DNA from: Zhongshania antarctica
GTDB lineage: Bacteria; Pseudomonadota; Gammaproteobacteria; Pseudomonadales; Spongiibacteraceae
NCBI RefSeq assembly: GCF_014202945.1
Contig: NZ_JACHHW010000009.1
Coordinates: forward strand, 42,742 to 106,741
Reading direction: 5' to 3'
Length of the DNA: 64,000 bases
Each line of letters opens with the position of its first letter. The first letter of the stretch is position 1. Shown piece by piece: positions 31,058-42,044 of the stretch. A model generated the notes under the pieces. The model was not told where the DNA came from. It searched no databases and saw only the letters and a program-made list of their open reading frames with translations. Both the position numbers and the translations under genes were made by a program.

Positions 31058-31076
31058 GGGGTTGTAAATCAACCCC
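31058..31076 (-). promoter_or_regulatory. Hairpin in the rpmJ-rpsM gap
   Basis: Perfect 7-base arms ggggttg (31058-31064) and caacccc (31070-31076), taaat loop, no T-run after it. It might be part of an S4-binding alpha-operon leader or an RNA processing site; the sequence alone does not decide. Confidence 0.4.
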
Positions 31077-31087
31077 AACCGTATTGC

Positions 31088-31204
31088 TTAGCCCTGCCGC
31101 TGCTTGTGACGAGGTTCGACGCTACAAATAACGCGAACAACACCCTTGCGGCGAACAATTTTACAGTTTCGACAGATCGTCTTTACTGATGCGCGTACTT
31201 TCAT
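31088..31204 (-). CDS. rpmJ: 50S ribosomal protein L36 (small, hand-called)
   Basis: Only 38 codons plus stop, easily missed. Reading the minus strand from the ATG at 31204 gives [20 protein letters not shown], then [18 protein letters not shown] and TAA. Cys11, Cys14, Cys27 and His33 form the zinc-binding set, so this is the zinc form of L36. Located between secY and rpsM, its standard place at the end of the spc operon. Confidence 0.96.
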   Translation of the reverse strand: MKVRASVKTICRNCKIVRRKGVVRVICSVEPRHKQRQG

Positions 31205-31240
31205 TGTGACACTCCAAACTAGCAATCAGGTTGGTGCGCC

Positions 31241-32569
31241 TTAGCGCACACCACCGCCGTAATTTTTCAAATTGGCCTTTTTCAAGACCGAGTCATACTG
31301 ATGAGACATTAGGTGCGATTGAACCTGCGCCATGAAATCCATCACTACCACCACTACGATCAGCAGTGATGTACCACCGAGATAAAACGGCACATTCCAC
31401 ATCACTACCAAGAACTGCGGTAACAAACACACGCCAGCAATATACATAGAGCCAAACATGGTCAATCGGGTTAACACACCATCGATGTAATTAGCCGTTT
31501 GCTTACCAGGACGAATCCCGGGTAAAAATGCACCTGAGCGTTTTAAATTATCTGCTACTTCATTAGGGTTAAACATCAACGCTGTATAAAAGAAGCAGAA
31601 AAATACGATCAAGGCAGTAAACATAATGATATTCAGGGGCTGACCGGGTCCAATTGCCAGAGCGAGCTCTTGCAACCATTCCATGCCTTCACCGCTCTGA
31701 CCAACCCACTGCGCAATGGACGCAGGGAACAGTAGAATAGAGCTAGCGAAAATCGCCGGTATAACACCCGCCATATTCACCTTCATCGGCAAGTGGCTGG
31801 ACTGCGCCTGATACATCTTATTACCGCGCTGCTGCTTGGCGTAATTCACCGTAATGCGGCGTTGACCGCGCTCGATAAAGACCACCAAATACACCACCGC
31901 TACCGCCAGCACCAACACCGCCAACAGTACTAATACATTGAGCTCACCTTGGCGCGCTTGCTCCAAAGACTGCCCGACCGCCGAGGGCAAGCCCGCAACG
32001 ATACCTGCGAAGATCAACATGGAGATGCCGTTACCAACACCGCGCTCGGTTAACTGCTCACCAAGCCACATCATGAAAATCGCACCTGTTACCAGTGAAA
32101 CCACGGCAACAAAGTAAAAACTAAAATCTGCACTGTAAGCCAGGCCTTGATTAGCCAAACCTACCGTCATACCAACCGCTTGAAGCAGCGCAAGTACAAC
32201 CGTTAAGTAGCGGGTGTACTGACTGATCTGCCGACGGCCTGACTCGCCTTCTTTCTTAAGCGCTTCGAGCTGAGGACTCACTGCCGACATCAGCTGCATA
32301 ATAATCGATGCAGAGATATACGGCATGATACCCAGCGCCAATATACTCATACGCTCCAAGGCACCGCCCGAGAACATATTAAACAAACCAAGTACCGTGC
32401 CCTGATTCTGATTAAACAGCGCGGCGAGTTGATCCGGGTTAATGCCCGGTACCGGAATGTGAGTACCGATGCGATAAACAATTATCGCCAGCAGTAGAAA
32501 ACGAAGGCGAGCCATCAGCTCGCCTACTCCGGATTGACTTCCAGCTGATAATGGACTGGATTTCGCCAT
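31241..32569 (-). CDS. secY: Preprotein translocase subunit SecY
   Basis: Central channel of the Sec translocase with SecE and SecG in the inner membrane. 442 residues, ten membrane helices. Seen: [20 protein letters not shown], the plug-region start [13 protein letters not shown], the cytoplasmic loop [20 protein letters not shown], and the C-terminal [20 protein letters not shown]. Follows rplO and precedes rpmJ in the spc operon; its partner gene secE is at 58200. Confidence 0.98.
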   Translation of the reverse strand: MAKSSPLSAGSQSGVGELMARLRFLLLAIIVYRIGTHIPVPGINPDQLAALFNQNQGTVLGLFNMFSGGALERMSILALGIMPYISASIIMQLMSAVSPQLEALKKEGESGRRQISQYTRYLTVVLALLQAVGMTVGLANQGLAYSADFSFYFVAVVSLVTGAIFMMWLGEQLTERGVGNGISMLIFAGIVAGLPSAVGQSLEQARQGELNVLVLLAVLVLAVAVVYLVVFIERGQRRITVNYAKQQRGNKMYQAQSSHLPMKVNMAGVIPAIFASSILLFPASIAQWVGQSGEGMEWLQELALAIGPGQPLNIIMFTALIVFFCFFYTALMFNPNEVADNLKRSGAFLPGIRPGKQTANYIDGVLTRLTMFGSMYIAGVCLLPQFLVVMWNVPFYLGGTSLLIVVVVVMDFMAQVQSHLMSHQYDSVLKKANLKNYGGGVR

Positions 32570-32581
32570 GGGGATCTCGCC

Positions 32582-33025
32582 TTATTCCTCGACTTTGCCG
32601 CCCGCTTTTTCAATAGCTTCGCGCGCGCCTTTTGTTACTGCCAAACCTTTTACAGTAACTGCCTTGTTCAGATCACCGGACAGAAAGATCTTTGCACGCT
32701 CAATATTGCGACCGACCAAGTCAGCACGCTTCAACGCATCAAGATCAATCACGCCATCACCAGCTGCTGCGAGCTCAGCGGTGCGAATTTGTGCAGTCAC
32801 GCGTGACAGGCGCGAAGTAAAACCATACTTCGGCAGACGCTTTTGCAAAGGCATCTGACCGCCTTCGAAACCAGGACGTACACTACCGCCTGAACGCGAC
32901 TTTAAACCTTTGTGACCACGACCTGCGGTTTTACCCAAGCCACTACCGATACCACGACCTACCCGTTTACTATCTTTAACTCGACCGGGAGCCGGGCTCA
33001 GCGTGTTTAAACGCATATCGCTCAT
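32582..33025 (-). CDS. rplO: 50S ribosomal protein L15
   Basis: Late assembly protein of the large subunit, 147 residues. Seen: [40 protein letters not shown], and the C-terminal KAGGKVEE. The ATG at 33025 (MSDMRLN) has GAGGG seven bases upstream; the ATG at 33016 would give the bare MRLN start used elsewhere, and a GTG at 33028 is a third option. Between rpmD and secY. Confidence 0.97.
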   Translation of the reverse strand: MSDMRLNTLSPAPGRVKDSKRVGRGIGSGLGKTAGRGHKGLKSRSGGSVRPGFEGGQMPLQKRLPKYGFTSRLSRVTAQIRTAELAAAGDGVIDLDALKRADLVGRNIERAKIFLSGDLNKAVTVKGLAVTKGAREAIEKAGGKVEE

Positions 33026-33028
33026 CAC

Positions 33029-33205
33029 TTATCCCTCAACACGTACTAAATAGTTGACCTTATTGATCATACCGCGCACTGATGGAGTGTCTTCCACTTC
33101 AACAGTGTGGCGAATACGACGCAAGCCAAGACCAGCTACGCAGGCCTTGTGCGACTTTAGCCGTCCTGTAACAGAACGAACTAGTGTGACTTTAATCTTG
33201 CTCAT
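33029..33205 (-). CDS. rpmD: 50S ribosomal protein L30 (small, hand-called)
   Basis: 58 residues read from the ATG at 33205: [20 protein letters not shown], then [20 protein letters not shown], then [18 protein letters not shown] and TAA. The ferredoxin-like L30 signature (RSVTGR..., [13 protein letters not shown]) is complete. It lies between rpsE and rplO in the spc order. Confidence 0.97.
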   Translation of the reverse strand: MSKIKVTLVRSVTGRLKSHKACVAGLGLRRIRHTVEVEDTPSVRGMINKVNYLVRVEG

Positions 33206-33224
33206 TGCAAATCCTGCCTATTTC

Positions 33225-33737
33225 TTAGCCCAAGATCTCTTCAACAGTCTTGCCGCGTTTAGTTGCGACCTCTTCTGGTGAAGAAACGCTTACCAATGCC
33301 TTAACAGTTGCACGAACCACGTTTACCGGGTTGGTAGAACCGTAGCACTTGGCCAGTACGTTATGAATGCCGGCAATTTCAAGCACCGAGCGCATTGCAC
33401 CACCGGCAATAACACCAGTACCTTCGGATGCGGGCTGCATGTAAACCTTGGAGGCACCGTGACGGCCTTTGACAGCGTATTGGATGGTATCACCCTTTAC
33501 GTCTACCTGGACCATATTACGGCGGGCAGCTTCCATCGCCTTTTGGATTGCGACCGGCACTTCACGTGCCTTGCCGCGGCCAAAGCCGACTTTACCATTG
33601 CCATCACCAACTACAGTCAGAGCAGTGAAGCTGAAAATACGGCCACCCTTGACCACCTTGGCAACACGGTTTACCTGCACTAATTTCTCTTGCAAGCCTT
33701 CAGTGTTCGCTTTGTCTTTCTGATCGTTATACGCCAT
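33225..33737 (-). CDS. rpsE: 30S ribosomal protein S5
   Basis: Small-subunit protein at the mRNA entry site, important for accuracy. 170 residues. Seen: [20 protein letters not shown] in the N-terminal RNA-binding domain, [20 protein letters not shown], and [20 protein letters not shown]. Between rplR and rpmD. Confidence 0.98.
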   Translation of the reverse strand: MAYNDQKDKANTEGLQEKLVQVNRVAKVVKGGRIFSFTALTVVGDGNGKVGFGRGKAREVPVAIQKAMEAARRNMVQVDVKGDTIQYAVKGRHGASKVYMQPASEGTGVIAGGAMRSVLEIAGIHNVLAKCYGSTNPVNVVRATVKALVSVSSPEEVATKRGKTVEEILG

Positions 33738-33748
33738 CGCCTAAAACC

Positions 33749-34099
33749 TTAGAATTCCAAACCACCTTCACGGGCAGCATCTGCCAGCGCCTTGACACGG
33801 CCGTGGAATTTAAATCCACTGCGGTCAAAGGCGACCTTTGTCACGCCTGCGGCTTTCGCGCGGTCGGCGATCAACTTGCCCACACTAGCGGCTGCAGCAA
33901 CATTACCAGTCGCACCAGCACGCAACTCTTTATCTAGTGTAGAGGCACTCGCCAACACGACATCACCTGTAGCAGCTATAAGCTGAGCATACATGTGACG
34001 CGGTGTGCGGTGAATGCTAAGACGTACGGCGCGGAGCTCACGCATTTTAAAGCGAGCACGGCGGGCACGACGTAATCTTGATACTTTCTTATCGCTCAT
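33749..34099 (-). CDS. rplR: 50S ribosomal protein L18
   Basis: 5S rRNA-binding protein, 116 residues. Seen: [20 protein letters not shown] basic N-terminal tail, [14 protein letters not shown], and the C-terminal [20 protein letters not shown]. Between rplF and rpsE. L5, also 5S-binding, is encoded upstream in the same operon. Confidence 0.98.
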   Translation of the reverse strand: MSDKKVSRLRRARRARFKMRELRAVRLSIHRTPRHMYAQLIAATGDVVLASASTLDKELRAGATGNVAAAASVGKLIADRAKAAGVTKVAFDRSGFKFHGRVKALADAAREGGLEF

Positions 34100-34109
34100 A
34101 ACCTAGCCT

Positions 34110-34643
34110 TTACTTTTTCTTCGCTTCTTTACGACGGACGTTTTCGTCTGCGTAGCGAACACCCTTACCTTTGTAAGGCTCTGGTGGACGGAACGCGCGG
34201 ATTTCGGCCGCTACCTTACCCAGTATTTGCTTGTCAGTACCACTCAAGACAATCTCTGTCTGAGTCGGGGTATCGACAGTTACGCCTTCTGGTAATGCAT
34301 AATCAATGGGGTGGGAAAAACCCAACACCAGATTAATGCTATTACCAGTGGCCTTAGCACGGTAACCAACGCCGTTTAGAATCAGCTTACGCTGAAATCC
34401 TTCGCTAACACCAACACACATATTGTTAGTCAATGAACGAGTAGTACCCGCCATCGCCCAACCGTTTTTCGCGCCTTCACGCGCTGAGAACACTAAACGC
34501 CCGTCTTCTTGCTTCACTTCAACAGACTGGTGCAAAGGCAGCACTAAGCTACCCTTTTTACCTTTGACTGCGATGCTGCTGGCGTCGAGTTTGACTTCAA
34601 CCCCTGAGGGGATAGTCACTGGACTTTTCGCTACTCTTGACAT
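34110..34643 (-). CDS. rplF: 50S ribosomal protein L6
   Basis: Large-subunit protein near the factor-binding site, 177 residues with two homologous domains. Seen: [36 protein letters not shown], and the signature [19 protein letters not shown]. Between rpsH and rplR. Confidence 0.98.
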   Translation of the reverse strand: MSRVAKSPVTIPSGVEVKLDASSIAVKGKKGSLVLPLHQSVEVKQEDGRLVFSAREGAKNGWAMAGTTRSLTNNMCVGVSEGFQRKLILNGVGYRAKATGNSINLVLGFSHPIDYALPEGVTVDTPTQTEIVLSGTDKQILGKVAAEIRAFRPPEPYKGKGVRYADENVRRKEAKKK

Positions 34644-34668
34644 GTTAAGAACTCTTTAAACTGTCGCG

Positions 34669-35064
34669 TTAGAAAACAGTGCAAAGCACTTCGCCGCCCA
34701 CACCGGCCGCTCGCGCTGCACGATCAGTCATCACACCATTACTGGTAGACACAATCGCGATGCCCAAACCGGCACGCACTGATGGCAATTCGTCTTTACC
34801 AGCGTAAGCGCGCAGACCTGGACGGCTTACCCGATGAATCTCAGCGATTACCGGCTTACCCTGATAGTACTTCAACTCAACTGTCAGCTGCGCTTTGCCA
34901 CCATCGGCTTCAACGCGCGAACTAGCGATATAACCTTCGTCTTCCAGTACCTTTGCAACCGATACCTTAAGTTTTGAAGAAGGCATCTGAACAGCAGTTT
35001 TACCTGCCATCTGAGCGTTGCGGATACGTGTAAGCATATCCGCTAAAGGATCTTGCATGCTCAT
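34669..35064 (-). CDS. rpsH: 30S ribosomal protein S8
   Basis: Central-domain 16S-binding protein; in E. coli it represses translation of the spc operon at rplE. 131 residues. [20 protein letters not shown] fits the E. coli start, and the C-terminal signature [20 protein letters not shown] is intact. Between rpsN and rplF. Confidence 0.98.
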   Translation of the reverse strand: MSMQDPLADMLTRIRNAQMAGKTAVQMPSSKLKVSVAKVLEDEGYIASSRVEADGGKAQLTVELKYYQGKPVIAEIHRVSRPGLRAYAGKDELPSVRAGLGIAIVSTSNGVMTDRAARAAGVGGEVLCTVF

Positions 35065-35119
35065 GTTTTGCTCCCATTAAACGCCGCGGCCATAGCCAGC
35101 GACAGCAAAATTCCCACTA

Positions 35120-35425
35120 TTACCAGCTAGCCTTAACTAAGCCGGGGACATCACCGCGCATAGCGGCTTGACGAAGCTGGTTACGGCAAAGACCGAACTT
35201 GCGGTATACACCGTGCGGACGACCCGTGATCTGACAACGACGACGCTGACGTGATGGACTTGCATCACGCGGAAGCTTCTGCAGCTTAACCTGCGCATCC
35301 CACTTTTCTTCATCGCTAGAATTTACGCTGGCGAAAATCGCTTTTAGCTCAGCGCGCTTTGCAGCGAATTTTTCGACAGTTTGGGCACGTTTCAATTCGC
35401 GCGCTTTCATTGACTGCTTTGCCAT
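35120..35425 (-). CDS. rpsN: 30S ribosomal protein S14
   Basis: 101 residues, the long zinc-free form. Seen: [20 protein letters not shown] and the C-terminal half [20 protein letters not shown]. Between rplE and rpsH. The absence of the CxxC pairs of the short form means it does not need zinc. Confidence 0.98.
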   Translation of the reverse strand: MAKQSMKARELKRAQTVEKFAAKRAELKAIFASVNSSDEEKWDAQVKLQKLPRDASPSRQRRRCQITGRPHGVYRKFGLCRNQLRQAAMRGDVPGLVKASW

Positions 35426-35439
35426 GTCCCCTGAACCCC

Positions 35440-35979
35440 TTAACCTTTAAACGGAAAGTTAAACGCCTTTAACAGCGCGCGACCTTCGTCGTCATTACGA
35501 GCAGTAGTCGTGATCGTAATATCCATACCGCGTAGTGTATCAATTTTATCGTAATCAATTTCCGGAAAAATAATCTGTTCCGTTACGCCCATCGCGAAGT
35601 TACCGCGACCGTCGAATGATTTCGGGCTGATACCGCGGAAGTCACGTACGCGAGGAATAGCGATACTGACTAAGCGATCCAGAAATTCATACATGTTTTC
35701 GCCGCGCAGAGTTACTTTGCAGCCAATTGGCCAACCATCACGGATTTTAAAACCTGCGATAGATTTGCGCGCCTTGGTCACCACTGGTTTTTGACCTGCG
35801 ATTTTCGTCAGATCGGACAGTGCTGCCTCAAGAACCTTTTTGTCTCCAGCTGCTTCACCAACACCCATGTTCAGGGTGATTTTGGTAATGCGCGGAACTT
35901 CCATAGGGTTAGCCAAAGCCAGCTCTTCAATCAGCTTTGCTTTTAACTCAGTTTGGTAAAGTTCACCTAATCGTGCCAT
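35440..35979 (-). CDS. rplE: 50S ribosomal protein L5
   Basis: 5S rRNA-binding protein of the central protuberance, 179 residues. Seen: [40 protein letters not shown], and [20 protein letters not shown]. Target of S8 feedback in E. coli; whether the site is kept here I cannot say. Between rplX and rpsN. Confidence 0.98.
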   Translation of the reverse strand: MARLGELYQTELKAKLIEELALANPMEVPRITKITLNMGVGEAAGDKKVLEAALSDLTKIAGQKPVVTKARKSIAGFKIRDGWPIGCKVTLRGENMYEFLDRLVSIAIPRVRDFRGISPKSFDGRGNFAMGVTEQIIFPEIDYDKIDTLRGMDITITTTARNDDEGRALLKAFNFPFKG

Positions 35980-35992
35980 TTTTCAATAACCC

Positions 35993-36310
35993 CTACGCGT
36001 TGATCGCTTCGCCGCTTGATTTAAAAATACGGGTCTTGCTGCCGTCTTCGGCCACCTTGAAGCCCACGCGATCCGCCTGCTTGGTAGACGGGTTATAAAT
36101 AGCAACATTAGAAACTTGAATCGCCGCCTCTTTCTCAACGATACCACCTGCCACACCCAACTGCGGGTTAGGACGCTGGTGTTTCTTCATCATATTGATG
36201 CCGGAGACCAGCAACTTGTTGTCGGCCAAAACTTTCTGGACAACACCGCGCTTACCTTTGTCTTTCCCGGTTAAGACGATAACTTCGTCTTCACGCTTAA
36301 TCTTACGCAT
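35993..36310 (-). CDS. rplX: 50S ribosomal protein L24
   Basis: Assembly initiator of the large subunit with a KOW motif: [20 protein letters not shown]. 105 residues; [20 protein letters not shown] is the conserved middle. Between rplN and rplE. Confidence 0.98.
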   Translation of the reverse strand: MRKIKREDEVIVLTGKDKGKRGVVQKVLADNKLLVSGINMMKKHQRPNPQLGVAGGIVEKEAAIQVSNVAIYNPSTKQADRVGFKVAEDGSKTRIFKSSGEAINA

Positions 36311-36343
36311 AACCTGACCTCAGCCTTCTCTCTACACCTAGAA

Positions 36344-36712
36344 CTACAATACTTCCGGTGCCAGAGAGATTATCTTCATGAACTTCTCGCCACGCAATTC
36401 ACGCGTTACTGGCCCAAAAATACGGGTACCAATAGGTGCGTTGTTATTGTTTAGCAACACTGCAGCGTTATCGTCAAACTTGATCAGTGAGCCGTCTGGA
36501 CGACGAACACCTTTCTTAGTACGAACTACAACAGCTGTCATTACCTGACCTTTTTTCACTTTGCCGCGAGGAATAGCCTCTTTGACTGTGACTTTGATCA
36601 GATCACCGACTCGTGCATAGCGACGATGAGAGCCGCCAAGCACCTTGATGCACATAACGCGACGTGCGCCACTGTTATCTGCAACTTCCAAATAGCTTTC
36701 TGTTTGAATCAT
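36344..36712 (-). CDS. rplN: 50S ribosomal protein L14
   Basis: Large-subunit protein at the subunit interface, 122 residues. [20 protein letters not shown] and GRNK-equivalent block [20 protein letters not shown] are canonical. It starts the spc gene order; I see no convincing separate promoter in the 59-base gap after rpsQ. Confidence 0.98.
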   Translation of the reverse strand: MIQTESYLEVADNSGARRVMCIKVLGGSHRRYARVGDLIKVTVKEAIPRGKVKKGQVMTAVVVRTKKGVRRPDGSLIKFDDNAAVLLNNNNAPIGTRIFGPVTRELRGEKFMKIISLAPEVL

Positions 36713-36771
36713 TTCTTACTCCAAACCAGTCAACAGTGCATCAAGCGATTGCACACAGGCCGCCGGCCAAA

Positions 36772-37038
36772 TTAAACCTGGGTAGCCGTTACATCTACGC
36801 TCAACAAAGCCCAAGTTTTTAACTTGGACACTGGACGCGTTTCGCAAACTGTCACTACATCACCAATTTTGCACTCATTATTTTCATCATGAGCGTGAAC
36901 TTTAGATGAGCGCGTTATGTACTTACCGTACATCGGGTGCTTTACCCGACGCTCAATCAGTACCGTGATGGTTTTATCCATCTTGTCACTGACCACTTTA
37001 CCGGTGGCTGTACGAGCACTTTTTGCTACTTCTGACAT
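36772..37038 (-). CDS. rpsQ: 30S ribosomal protein S17
   Basis: 16S-binding OB-fold protein, 88 residues. Seen: [39 protein letters not shown], and [20 protein letters not shown]. Last gene of the S10 order, two bases after rpmC. Confidence 0.98.
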   Translation of the reverse strand: MSEVAKSARTATGKVVSDKMDKTITVLIERRVKHPMYGKYITRSSKVHAHDENNECKIGDVVTVCETRPVSKLKTWALLSVDVTATQV

Positions 37039-37040
37039 TT

Positions 37041-37232
37041 TTAGTTACCTGCCTTTTCCTGGAGCACAGTTTTAACGCGTGCGATTTCCTGACGAGTTTT
37101 CTTCAGCAAATGCGTTTGCGCTAACTGGCCGGTACTCTTTTGCATGCGAAGCTTGAACTGATCTTCAAGCAGCTGCAACAGTTGGGCATTAAGATCTTCA
37201 ACTGATTTATCGCGTAACTCTAAAGCATTCAT
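37041..37232 (-). CDS. rpmC: 50S ribosomal protein L29
   Basis: Small helical protein at the exit tunnel, 63 residues, same length as E. coli. Seen: [20 protein letters not shown] and the signature [20 protein letters not shown]. The ATG overlaps the rplP stop as TGATG; a GTG one codon upstream is possible. Confidence 0.97.
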   Translation of the reverse strand: MNALELRDKSVEDLNAQLLQLLEDQFKLRMQKSTGQLAQTHLLKKTRQEIARVKTVLQEKAGN

Positions 37233-37645
37233 CACATCACCACCCGTCTAACAAATGCGGTCGGCACAGGAATCTTTGCTGACGCCAAGGCGAATGCTTC
37301 ACGCGCTAATTCTTCAGACACGCCTTCCACTTCGTACAAGACCTTGCCCGGCTGAATCTGTGCGACCCAGTATTCTACATTACCCTTACCTTTACCCTGA
37401 CGAACTTCCAGAGGCTTTTCGGTAATTGGCTTATCTGGGAAAACACGTATCCAGATTTTACCACCACGCTTGATGTGACGCGTCATAGCTCGACGTGCCG
37501 CTTCAATCTGGCGTGCTGTAATACGGCCGCGACCGATTGCTTTAAGGCCAAACTCGCCAAAGCTGACCCGGCTACCGCGTTCTGCCAGACCACGGTTGCG
37601 TCCTTTGTGTTGCTTGCGAAACTTTGTGCGCTTCGGCTGTAACAT
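37232..37645 (-). CDS. rplP: 50S ribosomal protein L16
   Basis: Large-subunit protein near the A site, 137 residues. Seen: [39 protein letters not shown], and the signature MGKGKG-equivalent [14 protein letters not shown]. Between rpsC and rpmC with a 1-base overlap to the latter. Confidence 0.98.
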   Translation of the reverse strand: MLQPKRTKFRKQHKGRNRGLAERGSRVSFGEFGLKAIGRGRITARQIEAARRAMTRHIKRGGKIWIRVFPDKPITEKPLEVRQGKGKGNVEYWVAQIQPGKVLYEVEGVSEELAREAFALASAKIPVPTAFVRRVVM

Positions 37646-37656
37646 TTGCGTAACCC

Positions 37657-38331
37657 TTACTCTGAACCTTTCTTAGCCTTAGCTTCGACCGCTTCTTTTC
37701 TGGTTCCCAGGATTTCTCCCTTAAAGATCCAGACTTTGACACCAATGATGCCGTAGGTCGTAGCTGCTTCGTGTGTCGCGTAGTCAATATCAGCACGGAG
37801 TGTGTGCAAGGGCACACGGCCTTCGCGATACCACTCAGTACGAGCAATTTCTGCACCACCGACACGCCCACTAACTTGTACCTTAATGCCTTCTGCACCT
37901 TGGCGCATTGCATTCTGTACCACACGCTTCATAGCGCGACGGAACATAACACGGCGTTCAAGCTGCTGAGCGACGTTCATGGCTACCAACTTCGCTTCCA
38001 TATCCGGCTTGCGGATCTCTTCGATGTTGATATGAACTGGCACACCCATCTTCACTGACAGCTCTTTACGAAGCTTGTCGACATCCTCACCCTTTTTACC
38101 GATAACGATACCGGGGCGCGCTGTGTGAATCGTGATGCGTGCAGTCTGTGCCGGACGCTCAATAACAATACGGCTTACTGAAGCGTGAGAGAGCTTTTTC
38201 TCAAGCAACTCACGTACTTCCAAATCCATTACTAGGTGCGCGGCGTAGTTTTTGCCACTCGCGTACCAAACGGAATTATGTTCTTTTACGATTCCCAGCC
38301 GGATGCCGGTCGGGTGTACTTTCTGACCCAT
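37657..38331 (-). CDS. rpsC: 30S ribosomal protein S3
   Basis: Head protein at the mRNA entry tunnel with helicase activity. 224 residues: KH domain ([20 protein letters not shown] with the GxxG loop) and the C-terminal S3 domain ([20 protein letters not shown]). [20 protein letters not shown] is the canonical start. Between rplV and rplP. Confidence 0.99.
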   Translation of the reverse strand: MGQKVHPTGIRLGIVKEHNSVWYASGKNYAAHLVMDLEVRELLEKKLSHASVSRIVIERPAQTARITIHTARPGIVIGKKGEDVDKLRKELSVKMGVPVHINIEEIRKPDMEAKLVAMNVAQQLERRVMFRRAMKRVVQNAMRQGAEGIKVQVSGRVGGAEIARTEWYREGRVPLHTLRADIDYATHEAATTYGIIGVKVWIFKGEILGTRKEAVEAKAKKGSE

Positions 38332-38345
38332 GTGGTCTCTCCTAC

Positions 38346-38684
38346 CTAGCCTTCGCCGTCTGCGACTTTAATCGTGATGTGACAAGATCTTTTCAGAATA
38401 CGGTCCGCACGACCCTTTGCTCGAGGACGAAGACGTTTCATCGTCGTACCTTCATCAACAAAGATTGTCGAAACTTTCAATTCGTCAACATCTGCGCCTT
38501 CATTGTGCTCAGCATTGGCGATTGCGGAGTTGAGCACTTTCTTAATAATGCTCGCCGCTTTCTTGGAGCTGAACGTCAGCAGATCTAGCGACTCTTCTAC
38601 ACCCTTGCCGCGAATTTGGTCAGCAACCAAACGCGCCTTTTGGGCAGAGATTCGTGCGCCTTTTAAACGTGCTGCTACTTCCAT
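38346..38684 (-). CDS. rplV: 50S ribosomal protein L22
   Basis: Lines the peptide exit tunnel with a long beta hairpin. 112 residues from the ATG at 38684 ([20 protein letters not shown]), which has GGGAGAGG upstream. An open frame continues to 38816, but that extension overlaps rpsS and is not L22-like. The hairpin region [17 protein letters not shown] is intact. Confidence 0.98.
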   Translation of the reverse strand: MEVAARLKGARISAQKARLVADQIRGKGVEESLDLLTFSSKKAASIIKKVLNSAIANAEHNEGADVDELKVSTIFVDEGTTMKRLRPRAKGRADRILKRSCHITIKVADGEG

Positions 38685-38709
38685 CTTAAAAGCCTCTCCC
38701 GGCCCAAGC

Positions 38710-38985
38710 TTAACGCTTGGCCTTTTTATCGGCCACGTGACCCTTATAGGTCCTAGTCGCGGCAAATTCACCCAATTTGTGACCAACCATGTCTTCGGAA
38801 ATAATAACCGGAACATGCTGACGACCGTTGTGAACAGCGATTGTCAGAGCCACCATTTCAGGCAGAATCATGGAGCGACGCGACCACGTTTTAATGGGGC
38901 GACGATCGTTTTTTTCTACCGCTACTTCAACCTTCTTCAACAAATGAAGATCGACAAACGGACCTTTCTTTAATGAACGTGGCAC
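38710..38985 (-). CDS. rpsS: 30S ribosomal protein S19
   Basis: Head protein paired with S13, 91 residues. Seen: [40 protein letters not shown], and [14 protein letters not shown]. Start is GTG at 38985 with GAGGATT upstream. Between rplB and rplV. Confidence 0.98.
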   Translation of the reverse strand: MPRSLKKGPFVDLHLLKKVEVAVEKNDRRPIKTWSRRSMILPEMVALTIAVHNGRQHVPVIISEDMVGHKLGEFAATRTYKGHVADKKAKR

Positions 38986-39022
38986 AAGCTAATCCTCTTT
39001 ACTCTAATTGACGTCTGATCGA

Positions 39023-39847
39023 TTATTTATCGCGACGACGTACAATTAGTTTGTCTGTACGCTTATTTTTACGGGTCTTATACCCTTTGGTCGGCATACC
39101 CCAAGGAGATACAGGGTGACGACCACCAGAAGTACGACCTTCACCACCACCATGTGGGTGATCTACCGGGTTCATCGCCACACCGCGAACGGTAGGACGA
39201 ACACCACGCCAACGCGAGGCACCGGCTTTACCCAACTTACGCAAGCTGTGCTCGCTGTTGGATACTTCACCCAATGTTGCTTTGCACTCTGATAATATCT
39301 TGCGCGTTTCACCGCTACGCAGACGAATCGTCGCGTACTGACCTTCACGAGCAACCAACTGAGCAGAAGTACCGGCACTGCGCGCTATCTGCGCACCTTT
39401 ACCAGGCTTCATTTCAACACAGTGAACTGTGCTTCCCAGCGGGATGTTGCGAATAGGCAGAGTATTACCAGCCTTAATTGGCGACGCTTCACCAGAGATA
39501 ATTTGATCCCCGGCCGAAACACCTTTTGGCGCAATAATGTAACGACGCTCACCGTCAGCGTACATTACCAAGGCAATGAACGCGGTGCGGTTAGGATCAT
39601 ACTCTAAACGCTCGACGCGTGCAGGAATACCGTCTTTATTACGCTTAAAATCTACCAAACGGTAATGCTGCTTATGACCACCACCAACGTGACGAGTGGT
39701 GATACGACCGTTATTGTTACGACCGCCATTGCGCGATTGACTCTCAAGCAGTGGCTTGTGCGGTGCACCTTTGTGTAGATCGGGGTTTACAACCCGAACA
39801 ACAAAGCGACGGCCGGGAGAAGTCGGTTTACTTTTTACAATTGCCAT
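39023..39847 (-). CDS. rplB: 50S ribosomal protein L2
   Basis: Peptidyl-transferase-region protein, 274 residues. Seen: [40 protein letters not shown], and the signature [20 protein letters not shown] with the functionally critical histidine. Between rplW and rpsS. Confidence 0.99.
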   Translation of the reverse strand: MAIVKSKPTSPGRRFVVRVVNPDLHKGAPHKPLLESQSRNGGRNNNGRITTRHVGGGHKQHYRLVDFKRNKDGIPARVERLEYDPNRTAFIALVMYADGERRYIIAPKGVSAGDQIISGEASPIKAGNTLPIRNIPLGSTVHCVEMKPGKGAQIARSAGTSAQLVAREGQYATIRLRSGETRKILSECKATLGEVSNSEHSLRKLGKAGASRWRGVRPTVRGVAMNPVDHPHGGGEGRTSGGRHPVSPWGMPTKGYKTRKNKRTDKLIVRRRDK

Positions 39848-39864
39848 TTGACTAAACTCCAGAC

Positions 39865-40161
39865 TTATTCAGCGACCGCAAAGTCAATATCTTGACCCTG
39901 CGCAAGGCTTACATACGCTTTCTTCCAGCTTGACTTCTTACTCAAACCAAAACGATTGCGTTTAACCTTACCTTTTACGTTCACTGTACGAACATCCAAC
40001 ACACTGACTTTAAAAAGCATTTCTACCGCTTTCTTAATTTCCAGCTTGTTAGCGTTCGGCAGCACCCGAAAAACTACCTGATTACTAAGCTCTGTGCTCG
40101 CTGCACTTTTTTCAGAAACGTGCGGGCCGAGCAGTACCTTATAGATGCGCTCTTTATTCAT
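39865..40161 (-). CDS. rplW: 50S ribosomal protein L23
   Basis: Exit-tunnel protein that docks trigger factor and SRP, 98 residues. Seen: [20 protein letters not shown], and [20 protein letters not shown]. Start overlaps the rplD stop (ATGA). Between rplD and rplB. Confidence 0.98.
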   Translation of the reverse strand: MNKERIYKVLLGPHVSEKSAASTELSNQVVFRVLPNANKLEIKKAVEMLFKVSVLDVRTVNVKGKVKRNRFGLSKKSSWKKAYVSLAQGQDIDFAVAE

Positions 40162-40775
40162 CCCAACAGCTCCTCAAACTTTTTCAATGCAGCAACAGTG
40201 ATAACCACTTTGTCGTAGCCAATCAGGCTTACTGGGTCAACACCACTTACATCGCGAACATCAACATTGTGCAGATTGCGCGCAGCAAGATACAAATTGC
40301 CATTCACTTCTTCTGTCACAACCAAGGCACCTTCAAGACCGTACTCACCAAGCGACTTAACCAGCAACTTCGTTTTCGGTGACTCTAGTGCAAATTCTTC
40401 AACCACGACCAAGCGCTCTTGACGAGCCAACTCAGACAGAATCGTGCAAAGCGCGGCACGATACATTTTACGGTTTACTTTTTGAGTATGATCCTGTGGA
40501 CGCGCAGCAAATGTCACGCCGCCCCCACGCCAAATTGGCGAACGGATCGTACCGGCACGTGCGCGGCCAGTACCTTTTTGACGCCAAGGCTTCTTACCAC
40601 CACCACGGACATCAGAACGTGTCTTTTGAGCACGAGTACCCTGACGCGCACCGGCCATATAAGCCACTACTACTTGGTGCACCAGATCTTCGTTAAACTC
40701 GCGTGCAAAGGTGACATCAGATACCTGAACTGTCCCCGCTGCCCCGTTACCGGGTTTCGCAATACTTAATTCCAT
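40158..40775 (-). CDS. rplD: 50S ribosomal protein L4
   Basis: Exit-tunnel constriction protein, 205 residues; in E. coli also the S10-operon repressor acting on the leader. Seen: [20 protein letters not shown] and [20 protein letters not shown], the tunnel loop. The S10 leader here is short (see the S10 promoter), so whether L4 feedback exists is open. Confidence 0.98.
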   Translation of the reverse strand: MELSIAKPGNGAAGTVQVSDVTFAREFNEDLVHQVVVAYMAGARQGTRAQKTRSDVRGGGKKPWRQKGTGRARAGTIRSPIWRGGGVTFAARPQDHTQKVNRKMYRAALCTILSELARQERLVVVEEFALESPKTKLLVKSLGEYGLEGALVVTEEVNGNLYLAARNLHNVDVRDVSGVDPVSLIGYDKVVITVAALKKFEELLG

Positions 40776-40786
40776 TGCATCGCCCC

Positions 40787-41431
40787 CTAGGATTTTTTAG
40801 CTTTTACAGCAGGACGTACGAATACATCACCACCTGGAGCACCTGGAACCGCACCCTTGACCAAAATCAAGTTGCGCTCAGCGTCCACACGAACAACCTC
40901 AAGAGTCTGAACCGTTACGCGCTCAGCACCCATATGACCCGACATCTTCTTGCCCTTAAAAACTCGACCAGGCGTTTGACACTGACCAATTGAGCCGTTA
41001 GAACGGTGAGACAAAGAGTTACCATGAGTTGCGTCTTGCATAGCAAAGTTCCAGCGCTTAATACCGCCCTGAAAACCTTTACCTTTAGACTGACCAGTGA
41101 CATCAACCTTTTGGCCCGCCTCGAATGCAGCAACAGTTAGCTCAACACCAACTTCAGGGGCTTCTTCGCCCTGCTCCAAACGAAACTCCCACAAACCACG
41201 ACCAGCCTCAACTCCGGCTTTTGCAAAGTGACCTGCTTCTGCTTTCGGGATACGCGATGCTTTGCGAGCGCCAGTAGTAATCTGGATTGCCCGATAGCCA
41301 TCGACATCATCTGCCTTGACACGAGTAACGCGATTAGGATCAACCTCAATCACGGTTACCGGAATAGAAATACCGTCTTCTGTAAAAACGCGCGTCATGC
41401 CGCTTTTACGACCGACCAAACCTATAGTCAT
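40787..41431 (-). CDS. rplC: 50S ribosomal protein L3
   Basis: Early-assembly protein reaching the peptidyl transferase centre, 214 residues. Seen: [39 protein letters not shown], and [20 protein letters not shown], including the glutamine after GNS/SHRS region that is methylated in E. coli. Second gene of the S10 operon, after a 120-base gap. Confidence 0.98.
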   Translation of the reverse strand: MTIGLVGRKSGMTRVFTEDGISIPVTVIEVDPNRVTRVKADDVDGYRAIQITTGARKASRIPKAEAGHFAKAGVEAGRGLWEFRLEQGEEAPEVGVELTVAAFEAGQKVDVTGQSKGKGFQGGIKRWNFAMQDATHGNSLSHRSNGSIGQCQTPGRVFKGKKMSGHMGAERVTVQTLEVVRVDAERNLILVKGAVPGAPGGDVFVRPAVKAKKS

Positions 41432-41551
41432 TGCTCCAACCTCTCAGTGTACGGGGCTAACACCCTCTATGGCCGCGCTTTAACACGCGTTACACAACCC
41501 AGGGCCAGCCCCCGAGCGGGTCTGAAAAAAATATTCAGTGTTTACTTGTTT

Positions 41552-41863
41552 TTAGCCGAGGCTAATTTGAACTTCTACACCAGCCGCCAAATCTAACTTC
41601 ATCAGCGCGTCTACAGTTTTTTCTGTAGGCTCTACGATGTCCAACATGCGCTTATGGGTGCGGATCTCATACTGATCACGCGCATCCTTGTTTACATGTG
41701 GAGAGACCAGGATTGTAAAACGCTCTTTGCGCGTTGGCAGAGGAATTGGACCTCTAACCTGAGCACCAGTACGTTTTGCAGTGTCCACAATCTCTTGCGT
41801 AGACGCATCAATGAGGCGGTGATCAAAAGCTTTTAAACGAATTCTTATCCGTTGGTTCTGCAC
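41552..41863 (-). CDS. rpsJ: 30S ribosomal protein S10 / NusE
   Basis: Head protein that also binds NusB in antitermination. 103 residues, same length as E. coli, if translation begins at the GTG at 41863 ([20 protein letters not shown]); GGGAG lies upstream. A frame open to 41980 would add 39 residues, but it crosses the promoter at 41940-41968, so that longer start is wrong. The C-terminal [20 protein letters not shown] is canonical. Confidence 0.97.
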   Translation of the reverse strand: MQNQRIRIRLKAFDHRLIDASTQEIVDTAKRTGAQVRGPIPLPTRKERFTILVSPHVNKDARDQYEIRTHKRMLDIVEPTEKTVDALMKLDLAAGVEVQISLG

Positions 41864-41939
41864 CTGATCAAACTCCCATCCCGAATAAATCCGGACCCTC
41901 GCCATTTGTCGCCGAGGTAACCCGAAAAAAGGAAGCGGA

Positions 41940-41968
41940 ATGTTAAAGATATACCCAGACATTGTCAA
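41940..41968 (-). promoter_or_regulatory. S10 operon promoter (sigma-70 type)
   Basis: On the minus strand TTGACA (41963-41968), a 17-base spacer, then TAACAT (41940-41945). The transcript would start near 41933, giving a leader of about 70 bases to rpsJ. Confidence 0.8.
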
Positions 41969-42044
41969 CACAATATCCAATCATTTCTCTACGCAAACCA
42001 CAACTAAATTACAAAGCCGGCAAAATTACCGGTGAACAACTAAG

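Noticed and set aside
41864..41980. 39-residue N-terminal extension of rpsJ
   Set aside because: It overlaps a near-consensus promoter, and S10 is 103 residues from the GTG, as in E. coli.
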